Below are positions 8,805-19,049 of a stretch of DNA of 64,000 nucleotides, piece after piece (position 1 is the first letter of the stretch; every line of letters starts with the position of its first letter). A program made the position numbers and the translations under genes. Source of the stretch: Bacillus sp. AFS073361 (GTDB taxonomy: Bacteria; Bacillota; Bacilli; Bacillales; Cytobacillaceae); NCBI RefSeq assembly GCF_002567005.1, contig NZ_NUZU01000005.1:1-64000 (forward strand), read 5' to 3'. Under the pieces are notes generated by a model, which made no database searches, was not told the origin of the DNA, and saw nothing but the letters and a program-made list of their open reading frames with translations.

Positions 8805-9545
8805 ATGCGCAAGAACAATAATGAAAAAGAGTTGAATAATCGCGCAAAGGAAAATCTTTTTAAAGATTTTCAACATACGATTGGTATTTCGATGGAGAAT
8901 GAAAAATTATTAAAACAAGCATTTACTCATTCATCCTATGTGAATGAGCATCGCAGAAAGCCTTTCGAAGATAATGAGAGACTTGAGTTTTTAGGGGATG
9001 CCGTTCTTGAACTAACCGTTTCACAATTCCTTTACAAAAAATATCCAACGATGACCGAGGGTGAATTGACAAAACTTCGAGCAGCCATTGTTTGCGAGCC
9101 GTCTCTAGTAGCTTTTGCTAATGAATTACATTTTGGAAAATTAGTATTGTTAGGTAAAGGTGAAGAGATGACAGGTGGAAGGGAACGTCCAGCTTTATTA
9201 GCTGATGTTTTTGAAGCATTCATCGGGGCCCTTTATTTAGACCAAGGAATTGAAACAGTGATTAGTTTTCTTGAGAAAGTAGTCTTCCCTAAAATAAATG
9301 CTGGTGCTTTTTCTCATGTGATGGATTATAAAAGTCAATTACAGGAGCTCATTCAGCGAGATGGTACAGGGACAATTGAATATCGTGTACTTCAAGAAAT
9401 TGGACCTGCCCACAACAAAGAATTTGTTTCAAAAGTTTCTTTGAATGGCAAGGAATTAGGTGTAGGAACCGGAAAATCAAAGAAGGAAGCCGAACAACAT
9501 GCCGCCCAAATGGCTTTAGACATATTAAAGGCTAAAACAACTTAG
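8805..9545 (+). CDS. rnc: Ribonuclease III
   Basis: RNase III cleaves double-stranded RNA in rRNA and scRNA maturation. The 246-residue protein has the signature [14 protein letters not shown], the second acidic cluster [13 protein letters not shown] and a C-terminal double-stranded RNA binding domain ending [17 protein letters not shown] chose the ATG at 8805, which follows AAGGTGGAG at 8787-8795; a GTG at 8790 lies inside that site. The order rnc-smc-ftsY is the conserved Bacillus arrangement. Confidence 0.96.
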   Translation: MRKNNNEKELNNRAKENLFKDFQHTIGISMENEKLLKQAFTHSSYVNEHRRKPFEDNERLEFLGDAVLELTVSQFLYKKYPTMTEGELTKLRAAIVCEPSLVAFANELHFGKLVLLGKGEEMTGGRERPALLADVFEAFIGALYLDQGIETVISFLEKVVFPKINAGAFSHVMDYKSQLQELIQRDGTGTIEYRVLQEIGPAHNKEFVSKVSLNGKELGVGTGKSKKEAEQHAAQMALDILKAKTT

Positions 9546-9599
9546 AATGACAAAATGTTTGCAAGGAGTCCAACTTGCATGCATAGGGAGGATTAAGAA

Positions 9600-12500
9600 A
9601 TGTTTCTAAAACGGTTGGACATTATTGGTTTTAAGTCCTTCGCTGATCGTATAGGGGTTGATTTTGTTCCAGGCGTAACGGCGGTGGTAGGTCCTAATGG
9701 CAGTGGGAAAAGTAATATAACCGATGCTATCCGTTGGGTTTTGGGGGAACAATCTGCTAAATCGCTTAGAGGCAGCAAAATGGAGGATATTATTTTTGGT
9801 GGAAGTGACACAAGAAAGCCTCTGAATTTTGCTGAAGTAACATTGACCTTAGATAACCAAGACCAAGGCTTATCCCTTGATTATAACGAAGTAAGTGTGA
9901 CGAGAAGAGTAACCCGATCGGGTGAGAGTGAATTCTTAATAAATAAACAGCAATGCCGTCTTAAAGATATCATTGATTTATTCATGGATTCCGGGCTGGG
10001 ACGAGAAGCATTTTCGATAATCAGTCAAGGGAAAGTGGAAGAAATACTTAATAGTAAAGCAGAAGAAAGACGAACCATATTTGATGAAGCTGCAGGGGTT
10101 CTAAAGTATAAACAACGTAAGAAAAAGGCAGAAGTGAAATTGTTTGAGACTCAGGACAATTTAAACCGTGTAAATGATATACTTCACGAACTCGAAAGCC
10201 AAGTTGAACCATTAAAAATACAGGCTTCAATGGCCAAGGACTTTCTGGAGAAAAAAGAGGAACTTGAAAAGTTTGAGGTTTCCTTAACTGTTTATGAAAT
10301 TGAAGATCTTCACCAAAAATGGGAAGACCTTTCTAAGCAGTTAAAAGTACATCAGGAAGATGAACTCAAAATCTCAACGGAACTGCAAGTAAAGGAAGCT
10401 AAGATTGTTGAAAAAAGAGATCAGATCGCGGCGTTTGATGAGTCCATTACTGACCTTCAAAATGTTCTTCTTCATGCAACAGAGGAACTAGAAAAACTTG
10501 AGGGGAGAAAAGAAGTCCTTAAAGAACGGAAGAAAAATTCCTCCCAAAATAAAGAACAGCTTCAAACGAACATTATTGAAATAACTGATAAAATTAGCCA
10601 ATTAAAAAAGAATAGTGACAGTGTTTCTATTTCTGCTGAAGAACTAAGTAAGCAAGTGAACCAACTACAAGTACAATTAAAAGAAAAGCAGTCAAAACTG
10701 CAGTTATTTAATGAAAATATTGAAGAAAAAATCGAGAGCTTAAAAAGTGAATATATTGAAATACTTAACGACCAAGCTGGTGCAAAAAATGAATTGAAGT
10801 ACATTGACCAGCAGCTTGACCAGCAGGGAAGAAAAAGTTCCCGTTTAGATATTGAAAATGACAAGTTTATTGAAGAGCGGCAAATCGCGAAAGACAAGGT
10901 ATCAGATATCCAATCCTCATTAAACGAAATACAACAAAAAATAGAGAATCAAGTCGGTACCTATAGAGAAAAGCAACGTAAGCTTGAAGCATTAAAAAAT
11001 AATTATCAAAAACAGGAAAAGACTTTGTACCAGGCATATCAAATTCTTCAGCAGGCACAGTCAAGAAAAGAAGTGCTCGAAGAAATGGAAGAAGATTACT
11101 CAGGCTTTTTTCAAGGTGTCAAAGAGGTTCTTAAAGCTCGAGGGAAAAATCTCAAGGGAATTGAAGGGGCTGTAGCTGAACTTGTTACCGTTCCGAAGGA
11201 GTATGAAACGGCATTAGAAACTGCATTTGGCGGAGCACTGCAGCATATTGTGGTAGATAATGAACCAAATGCACGATCAGCTATTCAATATTTGAAACAA
11301 AATTCTTTTGGCAGGGCTACATTTTTACCTCTAAGTGTCATTAAGGGGAGAGCATTATCTTTAGTCCAATTATCTTCGATTCAAAATCATCCATCTTTTA
11401 TTGGAACTGCCGTCAGTCTTGTGAAATTTGATCCTAAATTCGCGGAGGTTATGAGCAGCCTTCTTGGAAATGTGGTTATAACAAGAGACTTAAAAGGTGC
11501 CAATGAATTAGCAAAAATTCTTCAATACCGATGCCGGATGGTCACGCTTGACGGGGATATCGTCAATCCTGGAGGATCAATGACAGGTGGGGCGGTTAAG
11601 CAAAAAAACTCTTCTTTATTAACTCGTAAGGGGGAACTTGAAGAGTTAAAAGAAAAGTTAATTGGGATGGAAGAAAAAACAATTCAGTTAGAGAATCTTG
11701 TAAAGTCATTAAAAACAGAGGTACAAGATTTAGAGGTTCTATTGGATGAACTCCGTAAAAATGGTGAAGATTTGAGATTAACGGAACTGACATTGAAGGG
11801 TGATCTTCGCCAAGCAGAGCTTGAAGAAAAAAACATTAATGAAAGATTAGCTATATATGACCTTGAAAAAGGCCAGTTTTTTGATGAGAAAACAACCCTA
11901 ACCAATAGAAAAAATGAATTATCTGCTGCGATGGAAAACTACAAAACTTCTTTAGCAGAACTAGATGCTCAAATATCGAAACTCTCGGAACAAAAGTCGA
12001 ATGATCTGACCTCAAAAGAAGCACTTTCGAATGAAATCAACGATTTAAAAGTTGCCTTTGCCTCCAAGAATGAACAGTATATGAGTACACAAGAACGCTT
12101 AGCTCAATTACAAGCCGATTTAGATGAGAGTAAACAAAAGCTTTCTTTGTATACAGAAGACCTTAATCTGTTAACTTCGGAAATGACAAATAGTTCATCC
12201 GGTGAAGAGCAGCTAGAAACTGCTGCAATTAAAAAACAACAAGATAAAGATGCCGCAATGAAGTTAATTTCTGTAAGAAGAGAAGAACGCTTAACCCTAA
12301 AGACCACATTAGAAGATTTAGAATTGGAAGTAAAAGAATTAAAACGACTTCAGCGTGGGCTAATTGTTGTTTTAAAAGACGAGGAAGTAAAAATTAACCG
12401 TTTGGATGTAGAACTTGAAAACCGATTTGCCCGCTTAAGAGAAGAATATCTTTTATCGTTTGAGGGTGCTAAGGAGCAATATCCATTAACCATACCGCTA

Positions 12501-13166
12501 GAAGAGGCTAGGAAGAAGGTCAAGCTCATCAAACTTGCCATCGAGGAACTTGGAAATGTGAATATCGGAGCGATTGAGGAATATGAACGTGTATCTGAAC
12601 GATATGAATTTCTCAATGAACAAAAGACAGATCTCCAGGAGGCCAAAGAAACCCTTTACATGGTAATTGAGGAAATGGATGAGGAAATGAAAAAACGCTT
12701 TGAACAAACCTTCAATGGTATTCGAGAGCATTTTGAGCCAGTATTCAGATCACTCTTTGGAGGGGGAAGAGCAGACTTAGTGCTTACCATCCCAGGAGAT
12801 CTATTAAATACAGGTGTCGAAATTGTTGCACAGCCGCCGGGAAAGAAACTGCAAAACTTAGGCTTATTATCAGGTGGAGAGCGAGCATTAACAGCCATTG
12901 CACTCCTCTTTTCAATTCTAAAAGTCCGTCCTGTTCCATTCTGTATTCTTGATGAGGTTGAAGCGGCCTTGGATGAAGCGAATGTCCAGCGCTTTAGCCA
13001 ATACTTAAAACGATATAGTAAGGAGACACAATTTATTGTAATCACCCACCGTAAAGGAACGATGGAGGAAGCGGATGTATTATACGGTGTAACCATGCAA
13101 GAATCAGGCGTCTCAAAGCTAGTATCCGTTCGTCTAGAAGATACCAAAGAGCTTGTTGAAACTTAA
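9600..13166 (+). CDS. smc: Chromosome segregation ATPase SMC
   Basis: SMC (1188 residues; B. subtilis 1186) is the ATPase of the condensin complex with ScpA and ScpB, which compacts and separates chromosomes. It has Walker A GPNGSGKSN near residue 32, two long coiled coils, a hinge at roughly 510-640 containing the GGAL and GGSMTGG motifs, the ABC signature LSGGERALTA near 1090 and Walker B FCILDEVEAALDEAN. GGGAGGA precedes the ATG. scpA and scpB are not in the window. ftsY follows after 17 bases. Confidence 0.98.
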   Translation: MFLKRLDIIGFKSFADRIGVDFVPGVTAVVGPNGSGKSNITDAIRWVLGEQSAKSLRGSKMEDIIFGGSDTRKPLNFAEVTLTLDNQDQGLSLDYNEVSVTRRVTRSGESEFLINKQQCRLKDIIDLFMDSGLGREAFSIISQGKVEEILNSKAEERRTIFDEAAGVLKYKQRKKKAEVKLFETQDNLNRVNDILHELESQVEPLKIQASMAKDFLEKKEELEKFEVSLTVYEIEDLHQKWEDLSKQLKVHQEDELKISTELQVKEAKIVEKRDQIAAFDESITDLQNVLLHATEELEKLEGRKEVLKERKKNSSQNKEQLQTNIIEITDKISQLKKNSDSVSISAEELSKQVNQLQVQLKEKQSKLQLFNENIEEKIESLKSEYIEILNDQAGAKNELKYIDQQLDQQGRKSSRLDIENDKFIEERQIAKDKVSDIQSSLNEIQQKIENQVGTYREKQRKLEALKNNYQKQEKTLYQAYQILQQAQSRKEVLEEMEEDYSGFFQGVKEVLKARGKNLKGIEGAVAELVTVPKEYETALETAFGGALQHIVVDNEPNARSAIQYLKQNSFGRATFLPLSVIKGRALSLVQLSSIQNHPSFIGTAVSLVKFDPKFAEVMSSLLGNVVITRDLKGANELAKILQYRCRMVTLDGDIVNPGGSMTGGAVKQKNSSLLTRKGELEELKEKLIGMEEKTIQLENLVKSLKTEVQDLEVLLDELRKNGEDLRLTELTLKGDLRQAELEEKNINERLAIYDLEKGQFFDEKTTLTNRKNELSAAMENYKTSLAELDAQISKLSEQKSNDLTSKEALSNEINDLKVAFASKNEQYMSTQERLAQLQADLDESKQKLSLYTEDLNLLTSEMTNSSSGEEQLETAAIKKQQDKDAAMKLISVRREERLTLKTTLEDLELEVKELKRLQRGLIVVLKDEEVKINRLDVELENRFARLREEYLLSFEGAKEQYPLTIPLEEARKKVKLIKLAIEELGNVNIGAIEEYERVSERYEFLNEQKTDLQEAKETLYMVIEEMDEEMKKRFEQTFNGIREHFEPVFRSLFGGGRADLVLTIPGDLLNTGVEIVAQPPGKKLQNLGLLSGGERALTAIALLFSILKVRPVPFCILDEVEAALDEANVQRFSQYLKRYSKETQFIVITHRKGTMEEADVLYGVTMQESGVSKLVSVRLEDTKELVET

Positions 13167-13183
13167 TATTAGGAAGTGATAAA

Positions 13184-14170
13184 ATGAGTTTTTTTAAAAA
13201 GTTAAAAGAAAAAATCACTAAATCAACCGATACGGTTACAGAGAAGTTTAAGGAAGGTCTTACGAAGACAAGAAATAATTTTTCAGGAAAAGTAAATGAT
13301 CTAGTCGCAAGATACCGTAAAGTGGATGAAGACTTCTTTGAGGAATTAGAAGAAATAATGATTCAGGCCGATGTCGGTTTTGATACGGTCATGAAACTAA
13401 TTGAAGAGTTAAAAATGGAGGTCAAACGCAGGAACATCCAAGACCCACGAGAAGTTCAAAGCGTAATTTCCGAGAAACTGGTTGATATCTATAATGCGGG
13501 TGAGGAGCAATCCTCCAAATTAAACATTCAAGAGGACGGTCTAACTGTTATCCTATTTGTTGGGGTTAATGGTGTGGGGAAAACCACCACGATTGGAAAA
13601 TTAGGCTACAAATTTAAAAATGAAGGAAAGAAAGTACTATTGGCAGCAGGTGATACCTTCCGTGCAGGTGCAATCGAACAACTAGAAGTCTGGGGAGAAA
13701 GAGTAGGTGTTGACGTCATCAAGCAAGCAGAAGGATCAGATCCTGCAGCCGTTATGTATGACGCAATTCAGGCAGCAAAATCACGGAAATCCGATATTTT
13801 GTTATGTGACACTGCTGGACGTTTGCAAAACAAAGTAAACCTGATGAAAGAGCTAGAGAAGGTTAAGCGTGTCATCGAAAAAGAAGTTCCTGGTGCGCCG
13901 CATGAAGTAATCCTAGTCTTAGATGCAACAACAGGTCAAAATGCGTTAATCCAGGCAAAAACATTTAAAGAAGTGACAAATGTAAGTGGAATTGTCCTTT
14001 CAAAATTGGATGGAACAGCAAAAGGTGGAATCGTCCTTGCGATTCGCAATGAATTAAAAATACCTGTGAAATTTGTTGGTCTGGGGGAAAAAATGGATGA
14101 CCTTCAGGAATTTGATGCAGAGAAATATGTATATGGCTTATTTGCGAATGAAATTGAACAAACCGAATAG
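13184..14170 (+). CDS. ftsY: Signal recognition particle receptor FtsY
   Basis: FtsY is the membrane-associated GTPase that receives ribosome-nascent chain complexes from Ffh. This 328-residue protein has a short charged N-terminal region, as in Bacillus, then the N domain and a G domain with GVNGVGKTTT (P-loop), AAGDTFRAGA, DTAGR and KLDGTAKGG. It forms a heterodimer GTPase with Ffh, encoded 440 bases downstream. A separate promoter lies between ftsY and ylxM. Confidence 0.97.
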   Translation: MSFFKKLKEKITKSTDTVTEKFKEGLTKTRNNFSGKVNDLVARYRKVDEDFFEELEEIMIQADVGFDTVMKLIEELKMEVKRRNIQDPREVQSVISEKLVDIYNAGEEQSSKLNIQEDGLTVILFVGVNGVGKTTTIGKLGYKFKNEGKKVLLAAGDTFRAGAIEQLEVWGERVGVDVIKQAEGSDPAAVMYDAIQAAKSRKSDILLCDTAGRLQNKVNLMKELEKVKRVIEKEVPGAPHEVILVLDATTGQNALIQAKTFKEVTNVSGIVLSKLDGTAKGGIVLAIRNELKIPVKFVGLGEKMDDLQEFDAEKYVYGLFANEIEQTE

Positions 14171-14189
14171 GTGATGTAAAGGGATTATC

Positions 14190-14218
14190 TTGACAGATAA
14201 TGTCTGACCCTGTAAACT
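14190..14218 (+). promoter_or_regulatory. Sigma-A promoter before ylxM-ffh
   Basis: TTGACA (14190-14195), 17 bases, TAAACT (14213-14218). The -35 box overlaps the perfect inverted repeat TTATCT-TGAC-AGATAA at 14185-14200. Confidence 0.7.
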
Positions 14219-14266
14219 ACTTATGTAAAGGCTTTTCACTTAACATACGTGTTGGAGGGGATTGGC

Positions 14267-14599
14267 ATGCTTGAAAAGACAACACGAATGAATTATCTTT
14301 ATGATTTTTATCATTCGTTGTTAACACCTAAGCAGCAAAGCTATATGTCTCTCTATTATTTAGATGATTTCTCATTAGGAGAAATAGCCGAAGAGTATGA
14401 TGTCAGTCGACAAGCCGTTTATGATAATATTAAGCGGACTGAGACAATGCTCGAGGAGTATGAAGAAAAGCTGCTGTTATTTCATAAATTTCAAGAGCGT
14501 AGTAAACTTTTAAGAAATGTGAAAGAATTGCTTAACGAGGACGACCCTTCAAAGCAGGCAATGCTAGAAGCTGTTGCCGAGTTGGAGAATTTAGATTAG
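14267..14599 (+). CDS. ylxM: Putative SRP-associated DNA-binding protein YlxM
   Basis: YlxM is a 110-residue, sigma-70 region 4-like helix-turn-helix protein (UPF0122) conserved beside ffh. The helix-turn-helix is clear at about residues 35-60 ([20 protein letters not shown]), followed by a charged helix. In streptococci YlxM associates with the signal recognition particle; in Bacillus its role is less certain. I chose the ATG at 14267, 7 bases after TTGGAGGGG; this gives the B. subtilis length. It lies 12 bases before ffh. Confidence 0.94.
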   Translation: MLEKTTRMNYLYDFYHSLLTPKQQSYMSLYYLDDFSLGEIAEEYDVSRQAVYDNIKRTETMLEEYEEKLLLFHKFQERSKLLRNVKELLNEDDPSKQAMLEAVAELENLD

Positions 14600-14611
14600 G
14601 AGGCGGCATGA

Positions 14612-15964
14612 ATGGCATTTGAAGGATTAGCCGACCGACTGCAGAATACAATTCAGAAAATCCGTGGAAAAGGGAAAGTCTCAGAAGCGGATGTTAAAGA
14701 AATGATGCGGGAAGTGCGTCTCGCTTTACTAGAAGCAGACGTAAACTTTAAGGTAGTTAAAGATTTTGTGAAAAAAGTCAGTGAACGTGCCGTTGGGCAG
14801 GAAGTACTGAAAAGCTTAACACCAGGACAGCAAATTATTAAAATCGTTAATGAAGAATTAACGGAATTAATGGGTGGAGAACAAAGCAAAATCGCTGCAT
14901 CTAATCGTCCCCCTACTGTCATTATGATGGTCGGTTTACAGGGTGCTGGTAAAACGACAACTTCAGGCAAACTTGCTAATTTACTGCGCAAAAAGTATAA
15001 CCGCAAGCCATTGCTTGTTGCTGCCGATATTTACCGACCTGCTGCCATTAAACAACTTGAAACTCTTGGTAAACAATTGGACATGCCCGTTTTCTCACTC
15101 GGTGATCAAGTAAGCCCAGTAGAGATTGCTAGGCAGGCAATTGCAAAAGCAAAAGAAGATCATAATGATTATGTCCTTATTGATACAGCTGGTCGACTTC
15201 ATGTGGATGAAGCATTAATGGGTGAGTTAAAAGACATTAAAGAATTGACAAAGCCTGATGAAATCTTCTTAGTTGTCGATGCCATGACTGGTCAAGACGC
15301 GGTCAATGTTGCTCAAAGCTTTAATGAACAGCTCGGTCTAACTGGTGTTGTATTAACCAAGTTGGACGGCGATACCAGGGGCGGAGCTGCGTTATCAATT
15401 CGCGCAGTTACCCAAACACCGATTAAATTTGTCGGTTTAGGTGAAAAGTTAGACGCTCTTGAACCGTTTCACCCTGAACGGATGGCATCTAGAATCCTTG
15501 GTATGGGTGACGTGCTTACGTTGATTGAAAAAGCACAGGCTAATGTTGATGAAGAAAAAGCAAAAGAGTTGGAACAAAAAATGCGGACAGCGTCTTTTAC
15601 GCTCGAAGATTTTTTGGATCAACTTGGTCAAGTCCGGAATTTAGGACCGCTTGACGAATTATTAAAGATGATGCCTGGTGCAAACAAAATCAAGGGATTA
15701 AATAATCTTCAAATTGATGAAAAACAAATTTCCCATGTAGAAGCAATTATTCGTTCAATGACGATGGCTGAAAAAACGAACCCTGAAATCTTGAACGCGA
15801 AACGGAAAAACCGGATTGCTAAGGGCAGTGGTCGTTCTGTAACAGAAGTAAACCGTTTGTTGAAGCAGTTTGACGACATGAAAAAAATGATGAAACAAAT
15901 GACTGGAATGCAGCAAAAAGGTAAGAAAAAAGGTGGATTTAAGTTCCCATTTAATCCATTCTAA
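14612..15964 (+). CDS. ffh: Signal recognition particle protein Ffh
   Basis: Ffh (450 residues) binds signal peptides and the SRP RNA and targets membrane and secreted proteins. The N and G domains carry GLQGAGKTTT, DTAGRLHVDE and TKLDGDTRGG. The C-terminal M domain is methionine-rich (KMMKQMTGMQQ) with the RNA-binding GSGRSVTEVNRLLKQF motif near residue 410. AGGAGG precedes the ATG. It is full length and preceded by ylxM. Confidence 0.98.
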   Translation: MAFEGLADRLQNTIQKIRGKGKVSEADVKEMMREVRLALLEADVNFKVVKDFVKKVSERAVGQEVLKSLTPGQQIIKIVNEELTELMGGEQSKIAASNRPPTVIMMVGLQGAGKTTTSGKLANLLRKKYNRKPLLVAADIYRPAAIKQLETLGKQLDMPVFSLGDQVSPVEIARQAIAKAKEDHNDYVLIDTAGRLHVDEALMGELKDIKELTKPDEIFLVVDAMTGQDAVNVAQSFNEQLGLTGVVLTKLDGDTRGGAALSIRAVTQTPIKFVGLGEKLDALEPFHPERMASRILGMGDVLTLIEKAQANVDEEKAKELEQKMRTASFTLEDFLDQLGQVRNLGPLDELLKMMPGANKIKGLNNLQIDEKQISHVEAIIRSMTMAEKTNPEILNAKRKNRIAKGSGRSVTEVNRLLKQFDDMKKMMKQMTGMQQKGKKKGGFKFPFNPF

Positions 15965-16015
15965 CTTGTTTTGTTTTTGAAAAAATTGGTAATACTGTAT
16001 GTAAAGAAAAAACAC

Positions 16016-16044
16016 TTTACAAACTTTAAAAGAATTGATAATAT
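16016..16044 (+). promoter_or_regulatory. Probable promoter of the rpsP operon
   Basis: TTTACA (16016-16021), 17 bases, TAATAT (16039-16044). TATACT at 16042-16047 is an alternative -10 at poorer spacing. It lies 40 bases before rpsP. Confidence 0.5.
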
Positions 16045-16083
16045 ACTATCTTGTGTGAAACTATTCGGAGGTGCTTTTTTAAA

Positions 16084-16356
16084 ATGGCAGTTAAAATTCG
16101 TTTAAAACGTATGGGAGCTAACAAAACTCCTTTCTATCGTATTGTAGTAGCAGATTCTCGTTCACCACGTGATGGACGTTACATCGAGGTTGTTGGAACT
16201 TACAATCCAGTTGCACAACCAGCAAAAGTTGACATCAACGAAGAACTAGCTCTTAAATGGTTACAAGACGGTGCGAAACCATCTGATACAGTTCGTAACC
16301 TTTTCTCTAACCAAGGCATCATGGAAAAATTCCATAATGCAAAATTAAGTAAGTAA
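16084..16356 (+). CDS. rpsP: 30S ribosomal protein S16
   Basis: This 90-residue protein begins [26 protein letters not shown] and is S16 of the small subunit, full length. CGGAGGTG at 16066-16073 sets the ATG at 16084. An in-frame extension upstream would run through the ribosome binding site. It heads the rpsP-khpA-ylqD-rimM-trmD cluster for ribosome assembly and tRNA modification. Confidence 0.98.
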   Translation: MAVKIRLKRMGANKTPFYRIVVADSRSPRDGRYIEVVGTYNPVAQPAKVDINEELALKWLQDGAKPSDTVRNLFSNQGIMEKFHNAKLSK

Positions 16357-16367
16357 AACGGACGACG

Positions 16368-16598
16368 ATGAAACAATTAGTCGAAACAATTGTTAAGCCC
16401 CTTGTTGATTTTCCAGAAGACGTCCATGTGGATGTTAAGGAAGACGATACCCGGATTACTTATCAGCTGTCTGTGAATAAAACAGATATGGGAAAAGTGA
16501 TTGGTAAACAAGGGCGTGTTGCAAAGGCCATTAGAACTGTTGTTTATGCAGCAGGATCATCACAACAAAAGAAAATTTTTCTAGAAATTGGTGAATAG
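16368..16598 (+). CDS. khpA: KH-domain RNA-binding protein KhpA (YlqC)
   Basis: KhpA is a 76-residue single KH-domain protein. The GKQGRVAKAIRTVV motif near residues 43-56 is the nucleic acid-binding loop. In Gram-positive bacteria it partners KhpB (Jag) as a global RNA-binding protein affecting cell elongation and division. Its ATG lies 12 bases after the rpsP stop with a poor ribosome binding site, so coupling to rpsP translation is likely (inference). A strong terminator follows. Confidence 0.94.
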   Translation: MKQLVETIVKPLVDFPEDVHVDVKEDDTRITYQLSVNKTDMGKVIGKQGRVAKAIRTVVYAAGSSQQKKIFLEIGE

Positions 16599-16615
16599 CT
16601 TTTTGCACCGAGAAG

Positions 16616-16645
16616 AAAGGGGGGAATTAATTCCTCCCTTTTTTT
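16616..16645 (+). terminator. Rho-independent terminator after khpA
   Basis: AAAGGGGGGAATT pairs with AATTCCTCCCTTT (one G-T pair), followed by a run of T to 16645. It lies between khpA and ylqD, inside the usual operon, so it may be partial or an attenuator. Confidence 0.85.
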
Positions 16646-16681
16646 GCATACGAATGTGTAGACGTAAGGGAGGCCCTTTCT

Positions 16682-17077
16682 TTGCAAATCATTCAAACGG
16701 TTGTGGTTAAACAAATTCTAACGGAAAATAGTAAGAAAAAATTATTCCATCAATATGAGGCTAAAAAACTACAGCTTCAACGGGAAAACAGTCAGCTTCA
16801 ATTTGAATTGAAGCGGATGGAAAAAACCAAAAATTTTTCACCTCAAGCGTTGAAGGCTCATTTTGAAAAAGAAATCAGTAAACGTTTAGAAAAAGAAAAG
16901 CTTCTTGACTTTCAAATCGAACAATTACATATGCTACCTTTAGGCAGTGAATTAAAGGAAAAGGAAGTACAAGCACTCATTGAAGTGAAAATAGGCGATT
17001 CCTGGAATGAACGCACAGGACAGCCTGAGATTATCATTAAAGACGGTATAATTGAGGAAATTAGAGAAGGTGAATAA
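16682..17077 (+). CDS. ylqD: YlqD family protein of unknown function
   Basis: This 131-residue protein matches the Bacillus YlqD family in its start ([15 protein letters not shown]), its central charged coiled coil (about 25-90) and its [22 protein letters not shown] block. No enzymatic motif is visible and its function is unknown. The start is a TTG after AAGGGAGG at 16666-16673. It is wedged between khpA and rimM and ends 4 bases before the rimM start, which suggests a role around ribosome or tRNA maturation (inference from position only). Confidence 0.88.
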   Translation: MQIIQTVVVKQILTENSKKKLFHQYEAKKLQLQRENSQLQFELKRMEKTKNFSPQALKAHFEKEISKRLEKEKLLDFQIEQLHMLPLGSELKEKEVQALIEVKIGDSWNERTGQPEIIIKDGIIEEIREGE

Positions 17078-17081
17078 TGAA

Positions 17082-17600
17082 ATGGAAAAATGGTTTAATG
17101 TTGGGAAAATTGTTAACACACAGGGAATTAAGGGGGAAGTCCGGGTCATATCAAAGACTGATTTCCCTGAAAAACGCTATAAGGCTGGTAATGTTTTATA
17201 TTTGTTTATGCCGGGTTCAAGTTCGCCGATTGAATTAACAGTCAAAAGCCATCGAACTCATAAAAATTTTGAATTACTTACATTTGAAGGGTATAACAAT
17301 ATCAATGAAGTAGAAAAGTTCAGAGAAGGAATTTTGAAGGTTCCTGAATCCCAATTAGGTACACTTAAGAAAGATGAATTTTATTACCATGAGATTATAG
17401 GATGTCTTGTTGCTACAACAAGAGGAGAAGAACTTGGAAAAGTCTCTGAAATTTTATCTCCTGGTGCCAATGACGTCTGGGTGGTTAAAGGTAAGGGAGG
17501 CAAAGAAATACTCATCCCTTATATCCATGATGTGGTCAAGAAAGTAGATGTGAAAGAAAAAGTCGTCTTAATTGAACCGATGGAAGGGCTGCTTTCATGA
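17082..17600 (+). CDS. rimM: Ribosome maturation factor RimM
   Basis: RimM binds S19 and assists maturation of the 30S head. The 172-residue protein has the N-terminal RimM beta-barrel ([18 protein letters not shown]) and a C-terminal PRC-barrel ([13 protein letters not shown]). The ATG at 17082 follows GAAGGTGA at 17066-17073, which lies within the end of ylqD. The end overlaps trmD by 4 bases, or by 1 base if trmD begins at 17600. Confidence 0.96.
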   Translation: MEKWFNVGKIVNTQGIKGEVRVISKTDFPEKRYKAGNVLYLFMPGSSSPIELTVKSHRTHKNFELLTFEGYNNINEVEKFREGILKVPESQLGTLKKDEFYYHEIIGCLVATTRGEELGKVSEILSPGANDVWVVKGKGGKEILIPYIHDVVKKVDVKEKVVLIEPMEGLLS

Positions 17601-18340
17601 TGCAGATTGATATCCTTACCCTTTTCCCAGAAATGTTTTCTGGGGTATTTGGTCAATCAATTTTGAATAAAGCGGCTGAAAAATCTGCAGTCAGTTACAA
17701 TGTGATAAATTTTCGTAAGTATGCAGATAACAAACACTCTACTGTTGATGATTATCCCTATGGCGGCGGTGCTGGGATGGTTCTAAAACCACAGCCGATC
17801 TTTGATGCCGTATCAGCACTGAAGGATAATGCTAAAAGTAAGAACCCAAGGGTCATTCTGCTTTGCCCTCAAGGTGAACGCTACGAACAGGTAAAAGCAG
17901 AGGAACTGGCAAAAGAAGAGCATTTAATATTTATTTGCGGTCATTATGAGGGATACGATGAACGAATAAGAGAACATGTGGTAACAGATGAAATCTCGAT
18001 TGGCGATTATGTCCTGACTGGTGGTGAACTTGGTGCAATGGTGGTAGTTGATAGTGTTGTCCGACTTCTGCCAGAGGTGCTAGGCAATCAGGAATCACAT
18101 ATGAAAGATTCCTTCAGTACGGGACTGTTAGAGCATCCTCACTACACAAGACCAGCGGATTTTCGCGGCCTGAAGGTTCCTGAAGTCCTAATGTCAGGGA
18201 ATCATAAGTTAATAGAAGAATGGCGCAATAAAGAAGCATTACGTCGAACATTTTTAAGACGACCAGACCTTTTCAGGAAAATGGAATTAACTGATGAGCA
18301 GGAAAAATGGCTTAAAGAAATAAAAAAAGAATACAAGTAG
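17597..18340 (+). CDS. trmD: tRNA (guanine37-N1)-methyltransferase TrmD
   Basis: TrmD methylates G37 of tRNAs reading CNN codons to prevent frameshifting, using S-adenosylmethionine in a trefoil knot. The protein (247 residues, or 246 from the second ATG) shows [36 protein letters not shown] and [11 protein letters not shown], the knot and active site region. GGAAGGG precedes the overlapping ATGATG start. It is full length and ends just before the rplS promoter. Confidence 0.97.
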   Translation: MMQIDILTLFPEMFSGVFGQSILNKAAEKSAVSYNVINFRKYADNKHSTVDDYPYGGGAGMVLKPQPIFDAVSALKDNAKSKNPRVILLCPQGERYEQVKAEELAKEEHLIFICGHYEGYDERIREHVVTDEISIGDYVLTGGELGAMVVVDSVVRLLPEVLGNQESHMKDSFSTGLLEHPHYTRPADFRGLKVPEVLMSGNHKLIEEWRNKEALRRTFLRRPDLFRKMELTDEQEKWLKEIKKEYK

Positions 18341-18342
18341 TA

Positions 18343-18371
18343 TTGCGCGTGTCTAGTAATTATGGTATGAT
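18343..18371 (+). promoter_or_regulatory. Sigma-A promoter of rplS
   Basis: TTGCGC (18343-18348), 17 bases, TATGAT (18366-18371), beginning 3 bases after the trmD stop codon. Confidence 0.75.
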
Positions 18372-18377
18372 ACTTCT

Positions 18378-18830
<453 letters not shown>

Positions 18831-18840
18831 TAGAAGAGAA

Positions 18841-18872
18841 AAAGAGCTTGCTCGAAAGCAGGCTCTTTTTTT
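18841..18872 (+). terminator. Rho-independent terminator after rplS
   Basis: AAAGAGCTTGCT pairs with AGCAGGCTCTTT (one G-U pair) across a CGAA tetraloop, followed by T residues. Confidence 0.93.
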
Positions 18873-19049
18873 ATGTATATTGATTTGAAACCCTTAACGA
18901 TATATTTGGAGTTAACCAATTTATTGCTTGTTTTTTAACAAATTATTAAAGTTTGATTAAAAAATATGTTCCCATCGTGTTAAATTTGTTGAAGTTATGT
19001 AAAATAAGCTTTATAAAACATTTTTTTACTGAGATTGGCGGGGATTGCG

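Noticed and set aside
12656-13147. A 163-residue minus-strand open frame opposite smc
   Set aside because: It is an antisense shadow of the SMC ATPase head.
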